A DNA stretch of 64,000 nt from Favolaschia claudopus (GCA_037176885.1 JAWWNJ010000002.1:1178001-1242000), one strand, 5' to 3'; shown: positions 43,494 through 57,561, numbered from the stretch's first letter. Notes: generated from the sequence alone by a model not told the origin. Program-made: numbers and translations.

Positions 43494-46400
43494 ATGAAGT
43501 GGCGACAGTACTGGCCGCACTCTTTGTTCGTTCTCGTGGTTGCTACTCTGGAGGGTTCAAGATGGGTCAATAACATTAATGCGTCCCCTGTTACCAGCAC
43601 TGGCTGGACTGTTGAAAGAAAACTTGCGGCTCGGTTGGTTATGTTCCGGATAGTCGAGCTTCAAATTTCAAAGAGAGCTTTCTCAGTGAAAAAACGCGTG
43701 AACTTTGGTACCATGGCTTTGATCACTATATGTCTTTAGGTCAGTGTCCGAAATGGTTCTTCATGGCCTACATAGTATTGACGAGTGCGCAGCATTCCCC
43801 TTGGACGAGGTCCGCTATTCCTAATATCTAATTGCTTCCAACTCATGAGTTGTGTGTCTAAAGCTGCGACCACTTTCGTGTACGGGGCAGGCGCGTATTT
43901 ATTGCGAACTCTGTCTTGTTCCAGCCATTCATATCTTCTTCAGGGACCTGACTGGGACCATCCCGAAAATTATGCGGCCAATGATGTCGCTGGGAATTTC
44001 TCCCTTACGCTAGTAGACGTCCTGGACACGTTTGTCGTTCTGGATGATCGAATAGGTTTCGGTGAGAAATCTATGCTGCATTTTCCGGGTGCCTCAATGA
44101 ATGCGCTTCCAAATTTACAGAACAAGCTGTGAAGAATGTTATTCAGTGGGTATCCTTCGACGTGAGTCTGTTCAAACTGTATTCTGCGATAGAATTAAAT
44201 CATCGGACGGGTTGTAGGTCAACACACGACCTCAGGTGTTCGAAACTACCATTCGAGTTCTTGGAGGGCTTCTATCAGGCCACATATTCGCGAGCCAAGA
44301 GGGCCATCCATTTTTTCTTCCATGGTATCGAGGAGAACTGCTCCAAATGGCCCTTGACCTCGGCAACAGGCTCTTGCCGGCATTTTCTACACCTACTGGA
44401 TTGCCGTATGCTAGGGTAAGTATCTCCAGTACAACTCGTGCAATCAAAGCTAAGGCGTATATATTCAAGATAAATCTTCGCAATGGCGTTCTGAAAGGAG
44501 AGGGTCTCGAGACATGGTCGGTTTTCGTCATTTAGGCTGCTCGCTTTCTCTGATATTTAACATGAGATAGTAATTCATTTCATCCAGATATTCAATTCAT
44601 GTGACCCTCCAATTCTGAACTACCTGCAGGCTCTGCCGGCGCGGGCTCTTTAATGTTGGAATTCGCAACATTGAGTCGCCTCACTGGCGACGATCGATTC
44701 GAGAAGGCCGCCTACAAAGCCTTTTTTGCAATTTGGAATCGCAGGACGGATATTGGTTTAATAGGGAATACCATCAATATACGAACAGGGGTTGGCTTTA
44801 TTTCTATGCTGCCCTTTGCGATGCTCAATCGCGTTGGTAGCTTTGGACAAAGCCCGAGGTCAGCGGAATTGGTATGGTCTCCGAGATGCATCTTCCAAAG
44901 CTCATGTGTTTCCCAGGCGCTGGAATTGATTCCTTCCATGGTATCAAGCTACACATTTAATCACTTGTCTCAGTCTAACATCCCAAACCAGAATACGCAT
45001 TGAAGTGGTATATATTAAGGTGGGTCCCTCGCGCTAGCACTCGGTTTCTTGCTCACTATCACCCAGCGGTAGTTCATACACCCCGGTTTTAGGTCCATCT
45101 CATTGAGTACTTTGATGCAGGTGATGTAGAATTTCTGGATGTATGGGATGATAGCTACGCCGCTATTATGAGATGGTCGCGAGCGCCGGATGGCTTTTGG
45201 GTGAGTTCTTGCCGCAATATTCGTTGTACCGAACCTGACATGTCCTTGCCAGTATCGCCCTGTATATATGAATACTGGTGATGCTGCCTACTATACAGTC
45301 GACTCGTTATCCGCATTCTGGCCGGGACTTCAAGGTACTCCCATCCTGATTAAGTTGTTCAGCTGCCTTCAACTTTCAACAGTCTTGGGAGGGGATGTCC
45401 AGAATGCAATCAAGTTGCATATGATGTGTAAGAACTGCTGATCTGAATTCAGTGCTCAATTGAACCGGCCGCAGACTATAACTTGTGGCGGAAACATTCC
45501 GGTCTCCCCGAAGTATACGACACCAATGTCAGAGTGGCTACGTCGCATCAGTATCCTCTTCGTCCAGGTGAGCCGGCTGTCAGAATACGTTTCAGTCGTC
45601 TCACACGCATTCAGAACTGATAGAGTCAACGTGGTATCTGTATCGAGTAGGTTACACGCGATTATCTTAGGAGCGTACCTTAACTGCCTCGAAGGCCACG
45701 CGTGACCCTTTTTATCTTGACGTTGGGGAGCGCATACTATTCGATATAACTACACGGGCCAAGGTGCCTTGTGGTTTGACGGGTATCAAGGATCTGAGAA
45801 CCAACTCCCGCGACGATAGAATGGAATCGTTTGCTCTATCTGAAACCCTGAAGGCGAGTTGTGTACTCAAAAAAGAATCCTCGGATTGAGTCTTACGATT
45901 CAGAGCAGTATCTATTCCTTTTATTCGACGAGGAGAATCCTCTACACAAGGACGACTCGAACTACGTGTTTACAACGGAAGGTCACCTCTTGACTCTCGG
46001 GAAACAACACATGAAGCCGACCCCTTTGGCCCGCAGACGAATGAGGAACATAGAGAACCATCAGTGTCCCGCCTATCGCCCTTTCAGTTCGAGACAATCG
46101 CCTGGTCTCGTGATGGGGATCAGGTCTCGCGCCGACGTCGATTACGCTCGCGAGCTTCTTGCTCTTCAGCCTAGCGATCTCGACCTCAGCGTATGGTCCG
46201 AGTCAGGATGGTGTGAACGACCGCTAGTGAATATGTTTGTGAGTTGCAAAATGCAACCCTCAGGTCTGCTGCCTCCTGACGTATATATAAGGCATATGAC
46301 TTCGTTTTGTCTTCGAACGGTAAAAGCGTACCTGAGGACCTTAGTCCATCTCGCCTCAAGCTGGATTTGTACGGCAACGGTTTCATCGTAAACAATGTTA

Positions 46401-47291
46401 CCGGTATTCGAATCCACATCGTACAAAGGTACGATGCGTAGTACCTGCTCTCTGCACCGCTGCTCATTATTTTGCGTCTAGACTGGATGGCAAGGGATAC
46501 GACATTCGCAAGTGTGAGTATATTTAATTTGATCAGGGCTTTTCTAATCCAGCTTTGAAGTGGGTCACTACGATGTTAGAGCCGGGCATGTCGTCTACAT
46601 CAACGATCCCAACATATTTGGGCCTCCTGATCCTTTCGACGACGCAAATAACAAGCGTGCACTGGACGTTCCTGTGCGATTCTTCACGCAATCTACGGAC
46701 TTTCTGTCGGAAGCGCAAGCTGGCATCTCCGATCTTCTCAACATGATGGATATTCTAACGACGGGATATACGGCTCTGTTTGGCGCCGAACTTGGTGTAC
46801 CAGCGGAGACTGGGGAGCCCGAACTACGCATCCACAACCAGAACGGAGTCCCCGTTTATCGCGATGACGAGAACATTTTCGGTTGCTCACGGTTCGATCT
46901 TCCGCTCAACGACTCAATCATCGTGGTGAATCGGGGAGAGTGCACGTTTCTGCACAAGCTACTGATGGCTCGGGGTGCTGGGGCAGTCGGGGTGATCGTC
47001 ATCAGCAATGAGGACCTTGCACTGAATCCTACCGCGGACAAGCATGAATTGGAAGAGGCGGGGGACTTGAGCGACGTAGGACTCATTGTGTTGATGCCGC
47101 AGGAGGGTCAGCTTTTGCAAGACATGCTGGACAGCACAGAGGAGCGCGGGGGGCAGGTCGTGTTGCAGGTAGACCCCGAGCGTCTTTCCACAGTATCGCC
47201 CGACGTTGTACATGAAACGGAGAAGGAAAAAATGCACAAGATATTGTATCTGAACGGGCACCCGCTGGTGAACACGCGACTACTTATCTAG
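43494..47291 (+). CDS. MNL1: EDEM-type alpha-mannosidase (GH47) with PA domain, ER quality control
   Basis: Class I mannosidase-like protein that marks misfolded glycoproteins for ER-associated degradation (yeast Htm1/Mnl1, mammalian EDEM). Start ATG 43494 gives MKWRQYWPHSLFVLVVATLE, a signal sequence. GH47 blocks follow: EKTRELWYHGFDHYMSL, AFPLDE, GPDWDHPENYAANDVAGNFS, LTLVDVLDTFVVLDD and NTRPQVFETTIRVLGGLLSG. Then come PWYRGELLQMALDLGNRLLP, a GEGLET segment, LMLEFATLSRLTGDDRFEKA, SFHEYALKWYILFGEVEY and YRPVYMNTGDAAYYTVDSL. The last GH47 blocks are YPLRPELIESTWYLYR, MESFALSETLK and VFTTEGHLL, carrying the family acidic residues. A C-terminal PA domain is at about 46840-47190: DSIIVVNRGECTFLHKLLMA, RGAGAVGVIVISNED. 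It ends at TAG 47291. About 20 introns; the join between AFPLDE and GPDWDH (43810-43950) is unresolved. Confidence 0.88.
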
Positions 47292-47314
47292 TATTTAGAG
47301 CATACATACATAAT

Positions 47315-48009
47315 TTAAGCGTCGGATTGTACAATGGAATAGACTGGTGCGTCTAATTTGGCACCTCCCTTGAGAAACATGAGCTCTATGATGAATAGGT
47401 ATTCCAGAGTCTTCCCCCCTAATTTTGCGACCAGTTCACCTGCGGCCTTCGCCGATCCGCCTAGCAATAGGTGAATTTCTGGGATTGAATTGGAGAGTTT
47501 ACGGACCTGTTGCGATTAAATCGTCGACAACAATGACTGTCTGTCCCTTTTGAATGGCATCGGACTGCATCTCGAACGAATCCTGCTCAAGTTGATTTTT
47601 ATGCGTTAGCGACACGAAGACTATGACCAACCGTGCCATATTCCTTCTCGTACGAGGCAGAAACACACGCGCCGGGAAGTTTTCCCTTCTTGCGCACTGG
47701 AACGAACGCAGCGCCCAGTCTCATCGCAATAATCGGTCCCAAGAGAAATCCGCGCGCATCGAGACCGACGACGACATCGATTTTCTTCTTGGGCGCTTTT
47801 GGGATGGTGCTCGATGTGATATGGTGTACAAGATGCGTGATGAGCGTCTCAAAAGCAATTGGGTCGCGGAGGATCGGGAAGATGTCAAGAAACACGATCC
47901 CCTGGGGACGCGTCTATGAGCTCGTATCGTAGACAAGAGTGGTCTCGACCTTCTGTGGGAAGTCGGGATGCGAAGTGAGCAGACTTCTGAGGTGCTCAAC
48001 GTCTGACAT
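47315..48009 (-). CDS. APT1: Adenine phosphoribosyltransferase
   Basis: Purine-salvage enzyme: adenine plus PRPP gives AMP and pyrophosphate, in the cytosol. Start at 48009 gives MSDVEHLRSLLTSHPDFPQK, spliced over a 48-bp intron to GIVFLDIFPILRDPIAFETL. Then come KKKIDVVVGLDARGFLLGPI, IAMRLGAAFVPVRKKGKLPG, and ACVSASYEKEYGT. After an intron come DSFEMQSDAIQKGQTVIVVD, DLIATGGSAKAAGELVAKLG (the PRPP-binding motif VVDDLIATGGSA) and EYLFIIELMFLKGGAKLDAP. The stop TAA is at complement 47315-47317. The length of about 185-190 aa is standard. All catalytic motifs are intact. Confidence 0.93.
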
Positions 48010-48124
48010 GGCGGAGGAAAGAAAATATTCACGTAACGCGTAACGAATGTGTTGTCATGCTCATGGATTGTTCGTAGCATAATGCGCATGTAATGTACCG
48101 GACGTGAAATATGCTACGACAGAA

Positions 48125-49103
48125 TCATACGGTCTCGAGTACCTCAGGCTCCTTGAAGTCCTTTGCAACGCGAGTACCCGTCTCCTGCGAGGAGAATGTA
48201 TTTCAGAGACTGCTCGAACTCAAGAAGAATAAAACTCACATCGGTCGTCTCACCGTGCAGCTCCATGAGCTTCGTTACATCGAATTTGGGCGCCTTCAGG
48301 ATCTTCGCCTTCCGTACGTAGACGTTCTGGAGAGGGTAGATACTCCGGGCAGCCTTCTCGATCTCGCGACCAATGGCTTCGGGGACAAACTTCTGCACGA
48401 GCTCCTTCAAGTCGCACGACGTTGCCTCCCGGGTCATGATCTCGAACATCTTCTTCCGGATCTCGCGAATCTGGGAAGACTGTGCGTAGGTGGTCTTTCG
48501 GACCTGCGACTGACGCCGCTTGGTGAAGCCAATAGCGAAGAGGCGGATGAGGTAGCCGTCGGTGGTTTTGACATCGACGTGTGCCTCGATGAGGGTTTGC
48601 CACTTGCGGACGAGGGAGCGTAGCTTGTCCGAAGTGAAGTCCATGCCGTGGAAATTTGTCAGGCAGTTCTTGCCCTGCACCTCGTCGACCCGTAATTTTA
48701 TTTTGCGGAAGGACTGCTCCTCATCCTTGTTGAGGTCTGCCAGCGACACTTCGACTATACGGCCCTTGAGGGAGTCGTTTGCGTTTTCTGTAATGAGAGT
48801 AAGGGTAGAGTCGAAAGATCAAGACAAGACTACACACTCAAACCCGATGACCTGTTGACGAGCGTCTTCCCTACATTCCGGACCTCGAAGATAGACGGCG
48901 CCTTGATGTCGTACCACTCTGAAGGGCAGAAGAATCAGCACACGGATGAAGTTGAAGCGAGAGACGCGTACCCTTGCGAGAGAAAGGGTCGACGACCTTT
49001 TTCTTAATACCCTTTTTACCTTTTGAGAGACGCTTGTTCTAGAGGGAGTTGAGGGACGAGTGAGCGATCGAGGGCTACGACGACGAACCTTGCCGACAGC
49101 CAT
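48125..49103 (-). CDS. RPS1: 40S ribosomal protein eS1
   Basis: Small-subunit ribosomal protein (yeast Rps1, human RPS3A). Start at 49103 gives MAVGK spliced to [20 protein letters not shown] and RKE, then [20 protein letters not shown], then [20 protein letters not shown]. The main exon continues [60 protein letters not shown] and [20 protein letters not shown]. It then reads [20 protein letters not shown] and MELHGETTD, and the last exon gives [19 protein letters not shown], stop 48125-48127. Introns clustered near the 5' end are usual for ribosomal protein genes. The leader just upstream of the ATG is pyrimidine-rich (TTCCTTCCCCTTCC on the coding strand), as expected for such genes. Confidence 0.95.
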
Positions 49104-49290
49104 GTTGTTGGAAGGGGAAGGAAATACGGCTGGCCTGCCGGTCGAGTTTTGGCGGCGAGAAAGATGGAGTGTGAGAAAACTGGTCAGTACGTCTTTTGCC
49201 AAACACAACCAAGCTTTCTGAAGCTGGACGGAGTTTCGGCCCGGGAAAGCCGCAGAAAGATGGCTTGGACAGCACCGCCACCGTTCAACT
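49104..49290. promoter_or_regulatory. Divergent promoter, RPS1 (-) / ATG10 (+)
   Basis: A stretch of 187 bp between start codons. On the RPS1 side the leader is pyrimidine-rich. No TATA box is obvious. Confidence 0.45.
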
Positions 49291-49952
49291 ATGCTTCGCT
49301 CAGAATTTTTTGTAGCCTCCAACGCGTACATCGACCACCATCCCGACAAAGAATGGATATGGCACGATCACTCCGTGCGACACACCCTCGGTCTTCTCTT
49401 CTGGTGCTTAGATTGCTCAGTCTGGCTACGGCTACATGGCTCGCTCTTGTCAACATACTCGCCGCAATGAGACTGTAAACGATACCGCAGAAGAAGATAT
49501 AGATAACGCAACAGCCGCGCCCTCAACGGAGACTCTGACTTGCAAGCAATACGTCGTATTCTCCGCAACATTCCAAGTGCCTGCCTTTTATTTTACTCTG
49601 CACGATGCAGGTAGGTATTGTGCTGCAACTCATGATCCCCTCCTCAGCACCTGCAGGCGGTAGTCCGCTGCCCCTCGACGAACTTGTCCGGACTACACTC
49701 TTCCATCGACACGCCTTTGAAGGGACAGAAAGCACGTCGTTTGGAGTGGCGTTGCCTGGGTCAGCGTTCCCGCTGCTCTCGCAGGGAGATCACCCCACCC
49801 TGGGAACCCCCAGCTGGTACTTTCACCCGTGTGAATCGGCTGCAGCGGTGGAGGAGATCATGAATGAGCTGGGTGACCAGCAGATAGCGAATCGGATCTT
49901 GCGGTGGATGGAGGCTTGGTTTATGGTACTTGGGCAGGCAGTCAACATCTGA
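49291..49952 (+). CDS. ATG10: ATG10, E2-like enzyme for Atg12-Atg5 conjugation
   Basis: Autophagy E2-like enzyme that transfers Atg12 to Atg5. Start ATG 49291 gives MLRSEFFVASNAYIDHHPDK and EWIWHDHS. A 46-bp intron then joins to SGYGYMARSCQHTRRNETVN, an acidic linker, and YVVFSATFQVPAFYFTLHDA. After a further intron comes APAGGSPLPLDELVRTTLFH, followed by STSFGVALPGSAFPLLSQGD, TPSWYFHPCESAAAVEEIM (the active-site Cys in the HPC motif) and ILRWMEAWFMVLGQAVNI, stop at 49952. The FxF-T-HD...SPL-LDEL core and the YFHPC motif are the Atg10 hallmarks. The length of about 190 aa fits. The alternative frame starting at 49149 lacks family similarity. Confidence 0.87.
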
Positions 49953-50131
49953 TTGAGGACGGGTTCCTCTGCAAACCGGGCGGTGGTGTATACTAGTAGA
50001 ATTGTCAAGTAAGAGTCAGTAAACATAAACAGAGGATCTCGTTGTCTCCGGCGTCGACGCGCAGTGACCAAATCCCTTCCGCCTCGTTGTCTATTGCAAA
50101 GCATCAGTCGTACGACACAAGAACAAACCGC

Positions 50132-51650
<1,519 letters not shown>

Positions 51651-52030
51651 AGTAATCGCCATATGAGACGAATAGAGAATTTTACGAGCGGAATAATATT
51701 TTGTAGCCCAGAGCCGGTTCTATCATCCGTCACCCAGAAACTATAATGCAATGGCTTTGACTCTGAGTTCCCCACACAGAATTGAATGATTAGGAATCTT
51801 TGGGCTCTCTTTAGTGCATGAGAATATTGGGATCGTGAGAAGGTGCGCAACTCCAACCACCATCAAGTAGCAGACTTATCTGGGTTTTCGGGACCACGGT
51901 CAGGCACTTGCGAGAAGAAGTCGTTTCTTCTATTCAGTATCTCTGTGATAAGACTCCGCTATATCTGTATGGGTTTTCGCGGACCTATGATTCGGAGGAC
52001 CCACTGTTTCCGTTCCTTCTCTCGTTCGCT
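51651..52030. other. Intergenic region upstream of the MFS transporter
   Basis: About 380 bp. The plus-strand frame from 51908 is continuous with the transporter N-terminus, but its extra residues are not transporter-like; I take it as 5' leader and promoter. Confidence 0.4.
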
Positions 52031-54458
52031 ATGTCTGAAACTGAGAAGGCATCCCTTGAGGCTCGCTACGAGTCAGAGAAGGAGAAGACAGTCGAGACTG
52101 TGACGATTGAATCCCAGGATGGCGATGAGGCTCTGCGGCTTGTTGGAACGGCACGGACCACACAGTTCAGTGAAGAATATAATCTCAAGCTCAGACGAAA
52201 GCTGGTAGGCGTCGAGTTGCAACCGTGCTTGGCCCACCGCATACCGATGGATTCTCATTCAGGATTTGTTGATTCCGCCGCTCTGCGCCGCTGTTTACTT
52301 TACTCAATTCTTGTGCGTTTCCCGACATCACACGACTCCAGTCGATATAGCTGAGATAACTCTCCAGAGACAAAACGTCGTTGAATTATGCAAGGTAGTA
52401 TCGACCTGATCCTGTATTCATTTCCGGGTAACGCGTAGACAGTATCATGGGGTTGCCGATCACTGGACAGCACTATAATCTCGTTTCTGCTGCATTCTAT
52501 TTTGGCTTCCTCGTATGGGAATTTCCTACAGGTGACGGAGAATAACTATTCGTTAACGAGCTGAATATCTATTGACATCTCACTCGACAGTTTACATCTC
52601 GCAGAAATTACGAGTGGCCAAGTATCTCGGTCAGTACTTTTTTTGAACGGTCGTGTGCCGAAGGCTCACCTCACCAGGCGCGAACATATGTGTCTGGGGG
52701 GTATGCCTGACCATGAGACGCTCGAATTCTTGTTGACAATAAGTCTGTCAAGGTTATTCTGATGTTGCATGCCGTGGGCACGTCCTTCGGTGCTTTCTTC
52801 GCCCTGAGGTTTCTTCTGGGTGAGTTTTCCGCCTTCATCTGCCCTCTTAGTAACGAAGCCTCCAGGCATGTGCGAAAGCTGCGTTGCGCCCATTCTAATC
52901 CTCATCATTTCCATGTTCTACAAGAAGAATGAACAGGTAATGCGCTCATTGCGACTTCACGTCAACGTGGCTTTCTGATCGGTCTACCCCCCACCGTCAG
53001 GCTTCCCGTATCTCTTGGTTCTACGTGATGAACGGGCTTACCCAGATCTTCGGAGGTTTCGTTGCTTATGTGGGTCAGATTCTTTGTTCCTCAGACTTGT
53101 TTAACCGCGTGATTTTTAGGGTATCTCGTTCTATACCGGTAATCGGCTGGCACCCTATAAGATCATCTACATCCTGCTCGGCGGCCTCGCCATTGTTGTC
53201 GGAATCTGTGTTTTGATTTGGATGCCAGATTCACCGGTACATGCCAAGGTAGCGCGTGCTTGCAGAGGGAATGTCTTCCAGATTCTAAAAGTATCATCCA
53301 GTTTCTCACGAAAGAAGAACGTATCGCGGCGCTCGAGCGTGTCCGCGACGATCAGGGTGGGACGGAGAATCATCGCATAAAGAGGGAACAAATTTACGAA
53401 GCGCTGCTGGACATAAGAACCTGGTTGATCGTGCTGACGACCCTGTTGAGTGGGTTTTCGATTCCGTTGCCTCATATTGAGTTTTATGTTGACTTTTATT
53501 TCAGCTTCAGTACCGAATGGCGGATTGAGTAATTTCAGTAATCTCATCATAAAAGGCTTTGGTTATTCGTATGGCTGCCTCGTTCTTCCTGTTTCAAAGG
53601 ACTGATCTCGGTGGGTGTAGCTCCAAGCAAACCTTGATACTTTCCACACCTGCTGGCGCTGTGGCAGCTATCACCACCTTGCTGTGTGGTTGGTATTCTG
53701 ACAAGAAGGTGCGAGTTCCTGGTGTGCTGGCGGTCGTGAGACTTACTTTTGGCTGGAAGAGCGAGCGGATGATCCCAATCATTTTTGCTTTGGTCCCTAC
53801 CATCATTGGGACTGGTAAGAAAAGGTCGAAATGTGTCATGAAAGCCACTAAATACCGTGAATAGCGTTACTCGTTGGACTGAACGACTCCGGCCAAAAGG
53901 GAGCCTTGTTATTTGGTATGATCTGTTGGCGCGTATACGCCTATCCATGATGCTGACACCAGTCCACAGGGGTCTATCTGGTTGGAACCTTTGGTAGTGC
54001 GCTTTCTTCAGTTTATGCTTATAACGCCTCGAACACCAGCGGTCATACGGTGGGCCCTTTTCTCAAGTCTTTTATTTCTTACTCACAACTGGATACCGAT
54101 GACAGAAAAAGAGCACGGTTGGTCCCTTTTTTTTCGATATTATTCAAATGACCTATAATCGTTCCTTTCACAGATCAATTCGATGTGCTTGTTCAGCTTT
54201 GCGATAGGCAATATCATAGGAACCCAGATTTTCCCTCCAGGCGATGCCCCAGCGTATATTCCAGGGAAAATCTCCATCATGGTACTCCTGACTGTGCAGC
54301 TTGCGATATCTGTGTTGCTTCGCTGGATAAATATGAGACTGAACAAGAAACGCAAGGCTAAGCTCGAAGAGCTTAAGGTAGAGCGAGGATGGTCTGACGA
54401 GGACGTTCAGAAGGAGAGGGAGAAGAACGCGTTTGCCGATATGACCGACAAACAGTAG
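52031..54458 (+). CDS. MFS transporter, allantoate permease (ACS) family
   Basis: Twelve-helix anion:cation symporter of the Dal5/Tna1 type, plasma-membrane uptake of an organic anion such as allantoate, nicotinate or a vitamin. Start ATG 52031 gives MSETEKASLEARYESEKEKT. Helices follow across many exons: LDLLIPPLCAAVYFTQFLDK, NSLNYASIMGLP, HYNLVSLAFYFGFLVWEFPT, QKLRVAKYLGANICVWGVML, HAVGTSFGAFFALRFLLGMC and ESCVAPILILIISMFYKKNE. Then come WFYVMNGLTQIFGGFVAYGI, KIIYILLGGLAIVVGICVLI, FLTKEERIAALERVRDDQGG, NGGLSNFSNLIIKGFGY, TLILSTPAGAVAAITTLLCG and SMCLFSFAIGNIIGTQIFPP. The cytosolic tail is KRKAKLEELKVERGW and ADMTDKQ, stop TAG 54456-54458. YKKNEQ with the LGMCE motif is typical of the family. 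Substrate cannot be told from sequence. Confidence 0.88.
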
Positions 54459-57400
54459 GTTGCGTCAAGCTTCAATCTCGACTCCCATCCTCATTTCATT
54501 GCAGAAATATATTCTTTATATATACAGGATGAACCATACGAATTTCACATTAGCTTCACTGTATTAGTAGTACTCGAAACATCAGACCAAAGAATGCAAT
54601 GACTCGAATGAGGGGAAAGAGGAAGCGGTGCCATAATAACGTGACCGTGCTACAAGTCGGTCGGAGAAGTAGGTGGATTAGTCTAATGATCAAATGCCGT
54701 AATAGGTCCAGAACAACCCAGAAGACCCTGATAACGCCAGATAACGCTGCGATAAGAAGAAGCGTCAATCTAATCGGTGAGGCAGTGTTTCTCTCGGCGA
54801 ACGCTTGGGCCACGTCCGGCGGCGCTCCGGTGCAGAGTCACACTATGATCTTGACGTTCTTCCAGGTTCTTCCCCTGCGACAGAGGTCAAGATACGGCTT
54901 CCTTCATTTGCATACACTCAGACTCGCTCAATTAAGCTTGCAGCTCGCTCTCGAGTCTCTCTTGATATTCGATCCACTGAACGCGCCGACTAAGTACGCC
55001 GCTTCCTACGGTCCAACTACGGTCGGCACAATCGAAAATCCCGCCCCCTCTTGTAGCTCGTTGTGCTTGAAATGAAACTATAAACTGAATATCACGGAAT
55101 CTGAGTCGTGATATACTTATAGCAACATATTGGCAATACTTAGTAGAATCTTCCGCTCAACTCGTTCCCAATGCTGCGTAAAGAAGCTCTACGACGTCAA
55201 CGCCGCGAAGGTCAACACCCTCATCCACACCATCGGTGCACATAAGAACGAAGTTTGCGCAAAATCTATCTTGTTTTATTGCTCACCTCTTGGAGCAACT
55301 CACTCTATGACGGTTTGTCAAATTGTCAACGACGCATTGTACCATTACTTACTTCTACCAACAGCATTCCAGAAGACAGCAAACTAGCCCTGTGATATTT
55401 CGCACTTACGCTCCCCCAGGCGAGCCGTGGAGCGCCGGCAATGGCCTCGACGACGCCAGTCAATGTTCGCCGCTTTGATTCCTCGTTTTATAATTCAGCT
55501 TTCAGTACAGAATTCAAAACAAACTGTTATTCGAGATGAAATGGATCATTGTCAAGGGACGCACAGTCCCACAACGAAGGCGCGTTCTGGTATGCAGGGT
55601 TGGGTCTTGGAAGGTGCGTTTGTTTCGTTGAACATTTATATAGTTTCTCAGAAACCTATATGGCCTAATTTGTTTACCCTTTGGCCGACCTCAATTTGAG
55701 CTGCAAATAGCTGGTTCTCGGAATTCCGTGAACAGCGTAAGGGTAAGCGGTGAACCTTGTATGAATGAGTCGCTCTTATAACCTCGAATCTCTAAAGTGT
55801 ACTCTAGACTCCAAGCCACTTACTTGTTATTCAACGCCTCGACTCGTCTTGAACAACCCGTACGATCGAAGACTCAAAAATTAGATTTGTTCTGTTACTC
55901 AGAAACCACATTTTACAAAGCAGCAACTTTCCGCATCACACAGGCAGATGCGCGACTCGGCAAGACTTACTTTTCTACCGATGGTACACAGATCTCCTTC
56001 CTCCTCATAATGCAAGTGAAGCACGACGTGGACTGGAATTTGCACTGAGGGTGAATCCGGATGAGTTTTCTCTCTCTGAAATCCGGACACTGAGTCGCCA
56101 ACGTAGAGCTCAAAACATATTCTAGCTTTGACACTTGTGTTTCTTTGTAGTGGAACAGAATCCACAGTGCGGCTGGATCAAGTACTTATTCCCAGTGGCA
56201 GAAAGGACGCACATTGTCGATTGTGAATCAGCGCTCGCAGCTCTCAACCCCATACTTGGCCCATGGGTGTCTTTCCTTGTTTCGGAAGTAGTCTCGCTGC
56301 TCAGACTTTTGTTTCGCCGAGCTGATGAGAAGATAGTCATTCTTAGTTTTTCGGAGCTTTGGTTACACAGGACGACTTTATCACTAGATCAGGTAAGTTT
56401 TCAGGTTGTTCTGGAATCGTCTCGAGCAAATCTCATGTCTGGACTTGAGTTTCATTATGCGGCAGCTGTACCTAGCAGAAATGGCTACGCCAGCAGGGCA
56501 AGCCAGCCTTGCGTATGTACAGGATGAAATTATGGGTTGAGGGCTACGTTAGAGTACAAGTGAAGATAAGGGAAAATTGGTATAGAGAGGGAAGTCGTTG
56601 TAAGGGACGAGAAAACTCGGAGAGAGGCATAAGATATGACAACGGGGGATGTTTATAAATTACGAGATGAGTTTGTGAAGATGGGGAAACTTATACGCAG
56701 GTAAGTCGGAGAGAAAAGAGATCGGAAACAACAAATGGGGACACAACGTATTAAAAGCGACCCATGCCGCATGAATTCGACGAGAGGCTTGAGGAGTTTG
56801 CGATGGAGTAAGTAATGAGCTCTCGTTTCGTTGGAGGAAGCGTCGCACATCAGGGAGAATACGAGCCGGCAGCGCGAGCATATGAGAGTAGAGACTGCCT
56901 GATGATGGAGATCTCAGCGCGTGTTGCAGAGGACGCGTGCAACGAGCGGAGGATCAGCGAAGGTGGTGAATTATGAATTTCCCGGAGAGCACGTCTGAGA
57001 CGGGAGATATACCATTCCTTGCGCCAGCGTCCGAGGATGAAGCTGTTGATACTTCGTTTGCAGGTGCTGAGGGAGACCGAAAGTATAGTCGCTGCCTTGG
57101 CAGCGTCATCTGTGAATTCGTAACCGACGATGCCTATACGTGCTGGTGTCCAAGAGGTTTGTAACATGGCGGAGCATATAAGTTGGTCGTACGAGATGGC
57201 TTGGTGCTGTCCAGAGCGGGGTCGAGTTGACATATCCCGAGCAAAGGTGGATGGGAATCAGAGATAATGAGGATGTGAGCGGCCTCAGCACGGGAGCTCG
57301 AGGCAGGTTCCGTGGCGTAGAAAAAGATGAGAACAGGGGACGCTGGTCACAGGCGCCGGGACAAAGGCGTGACGGTCGCCGTCGAACGGAGGGAAGCGCC

Positions 57401-57561
57401 GCGGACGACGATCCCGACCGTCGCGCAGAACGCTGTTGACAGTGGCGGGGTGGTTCGGGAAGAGAAGCTGTCATTACGGCATGACATCATTAGACTAATC
57501 CACCCCTCCCCCAGTCGCCACAGCTTGACCTTAGCTTTGCATCTCCCTCCATCCATTCGAA
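54459..57561. other. Gene-poor 3.1-kb region
   Basis: No gene here can be supported as intact. It holds a uL23-like fragment (separate entry), a hydrophobic 85-codon minus frame (54556-54813) with no ATG and an in-frame stop just upstream, and plus frames such as 55438-55550 (MASTTPVNVRRFDSSFYNSA) and 56135-56527 (HIVDCESALAALNPILGPWV) that lack any family I know. Minus frames at 56850-57474 are Arg/Ser-rich. A lineage-specific gene with many small exons could be hidden around 55.4-56.5 kb, but I could not build one. Confidence 0.5.
55165..55260 (+). pseudogene. Fragment resembling ribosomal protein uL23 (RPL25)
   Basis: One frame reads VKKLYDVNAAKVNTLI at about 55179-55226, which is the highly conserved uL23 C-terminal block (AVKKLYD(V)xAAKVNTLI), followed by HTIGAHKNE where an intact gene would read RPDGxKKAYVRL. 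No start, no N-terminal uL23 domain in frame, and no proper C-terminus are present. Weak similarity to the TLRLAR/APKYP segment may persist upstream around 54900-54930 in another frame. I interpret it as a decayed copy or gene fragment; the functional gene must be elsewhere. Confidence 0.45.

Noticed and set aside
54556..54813. Hydrophobic 85-codon minus-strand frame, possible membrane peptide
   Set aside because: No ATG start, an in-frame TGA just upstream, and no usable splice acceptor in phase; its hydrophobicity follows from the Arg/Lys-poor antisense composition.
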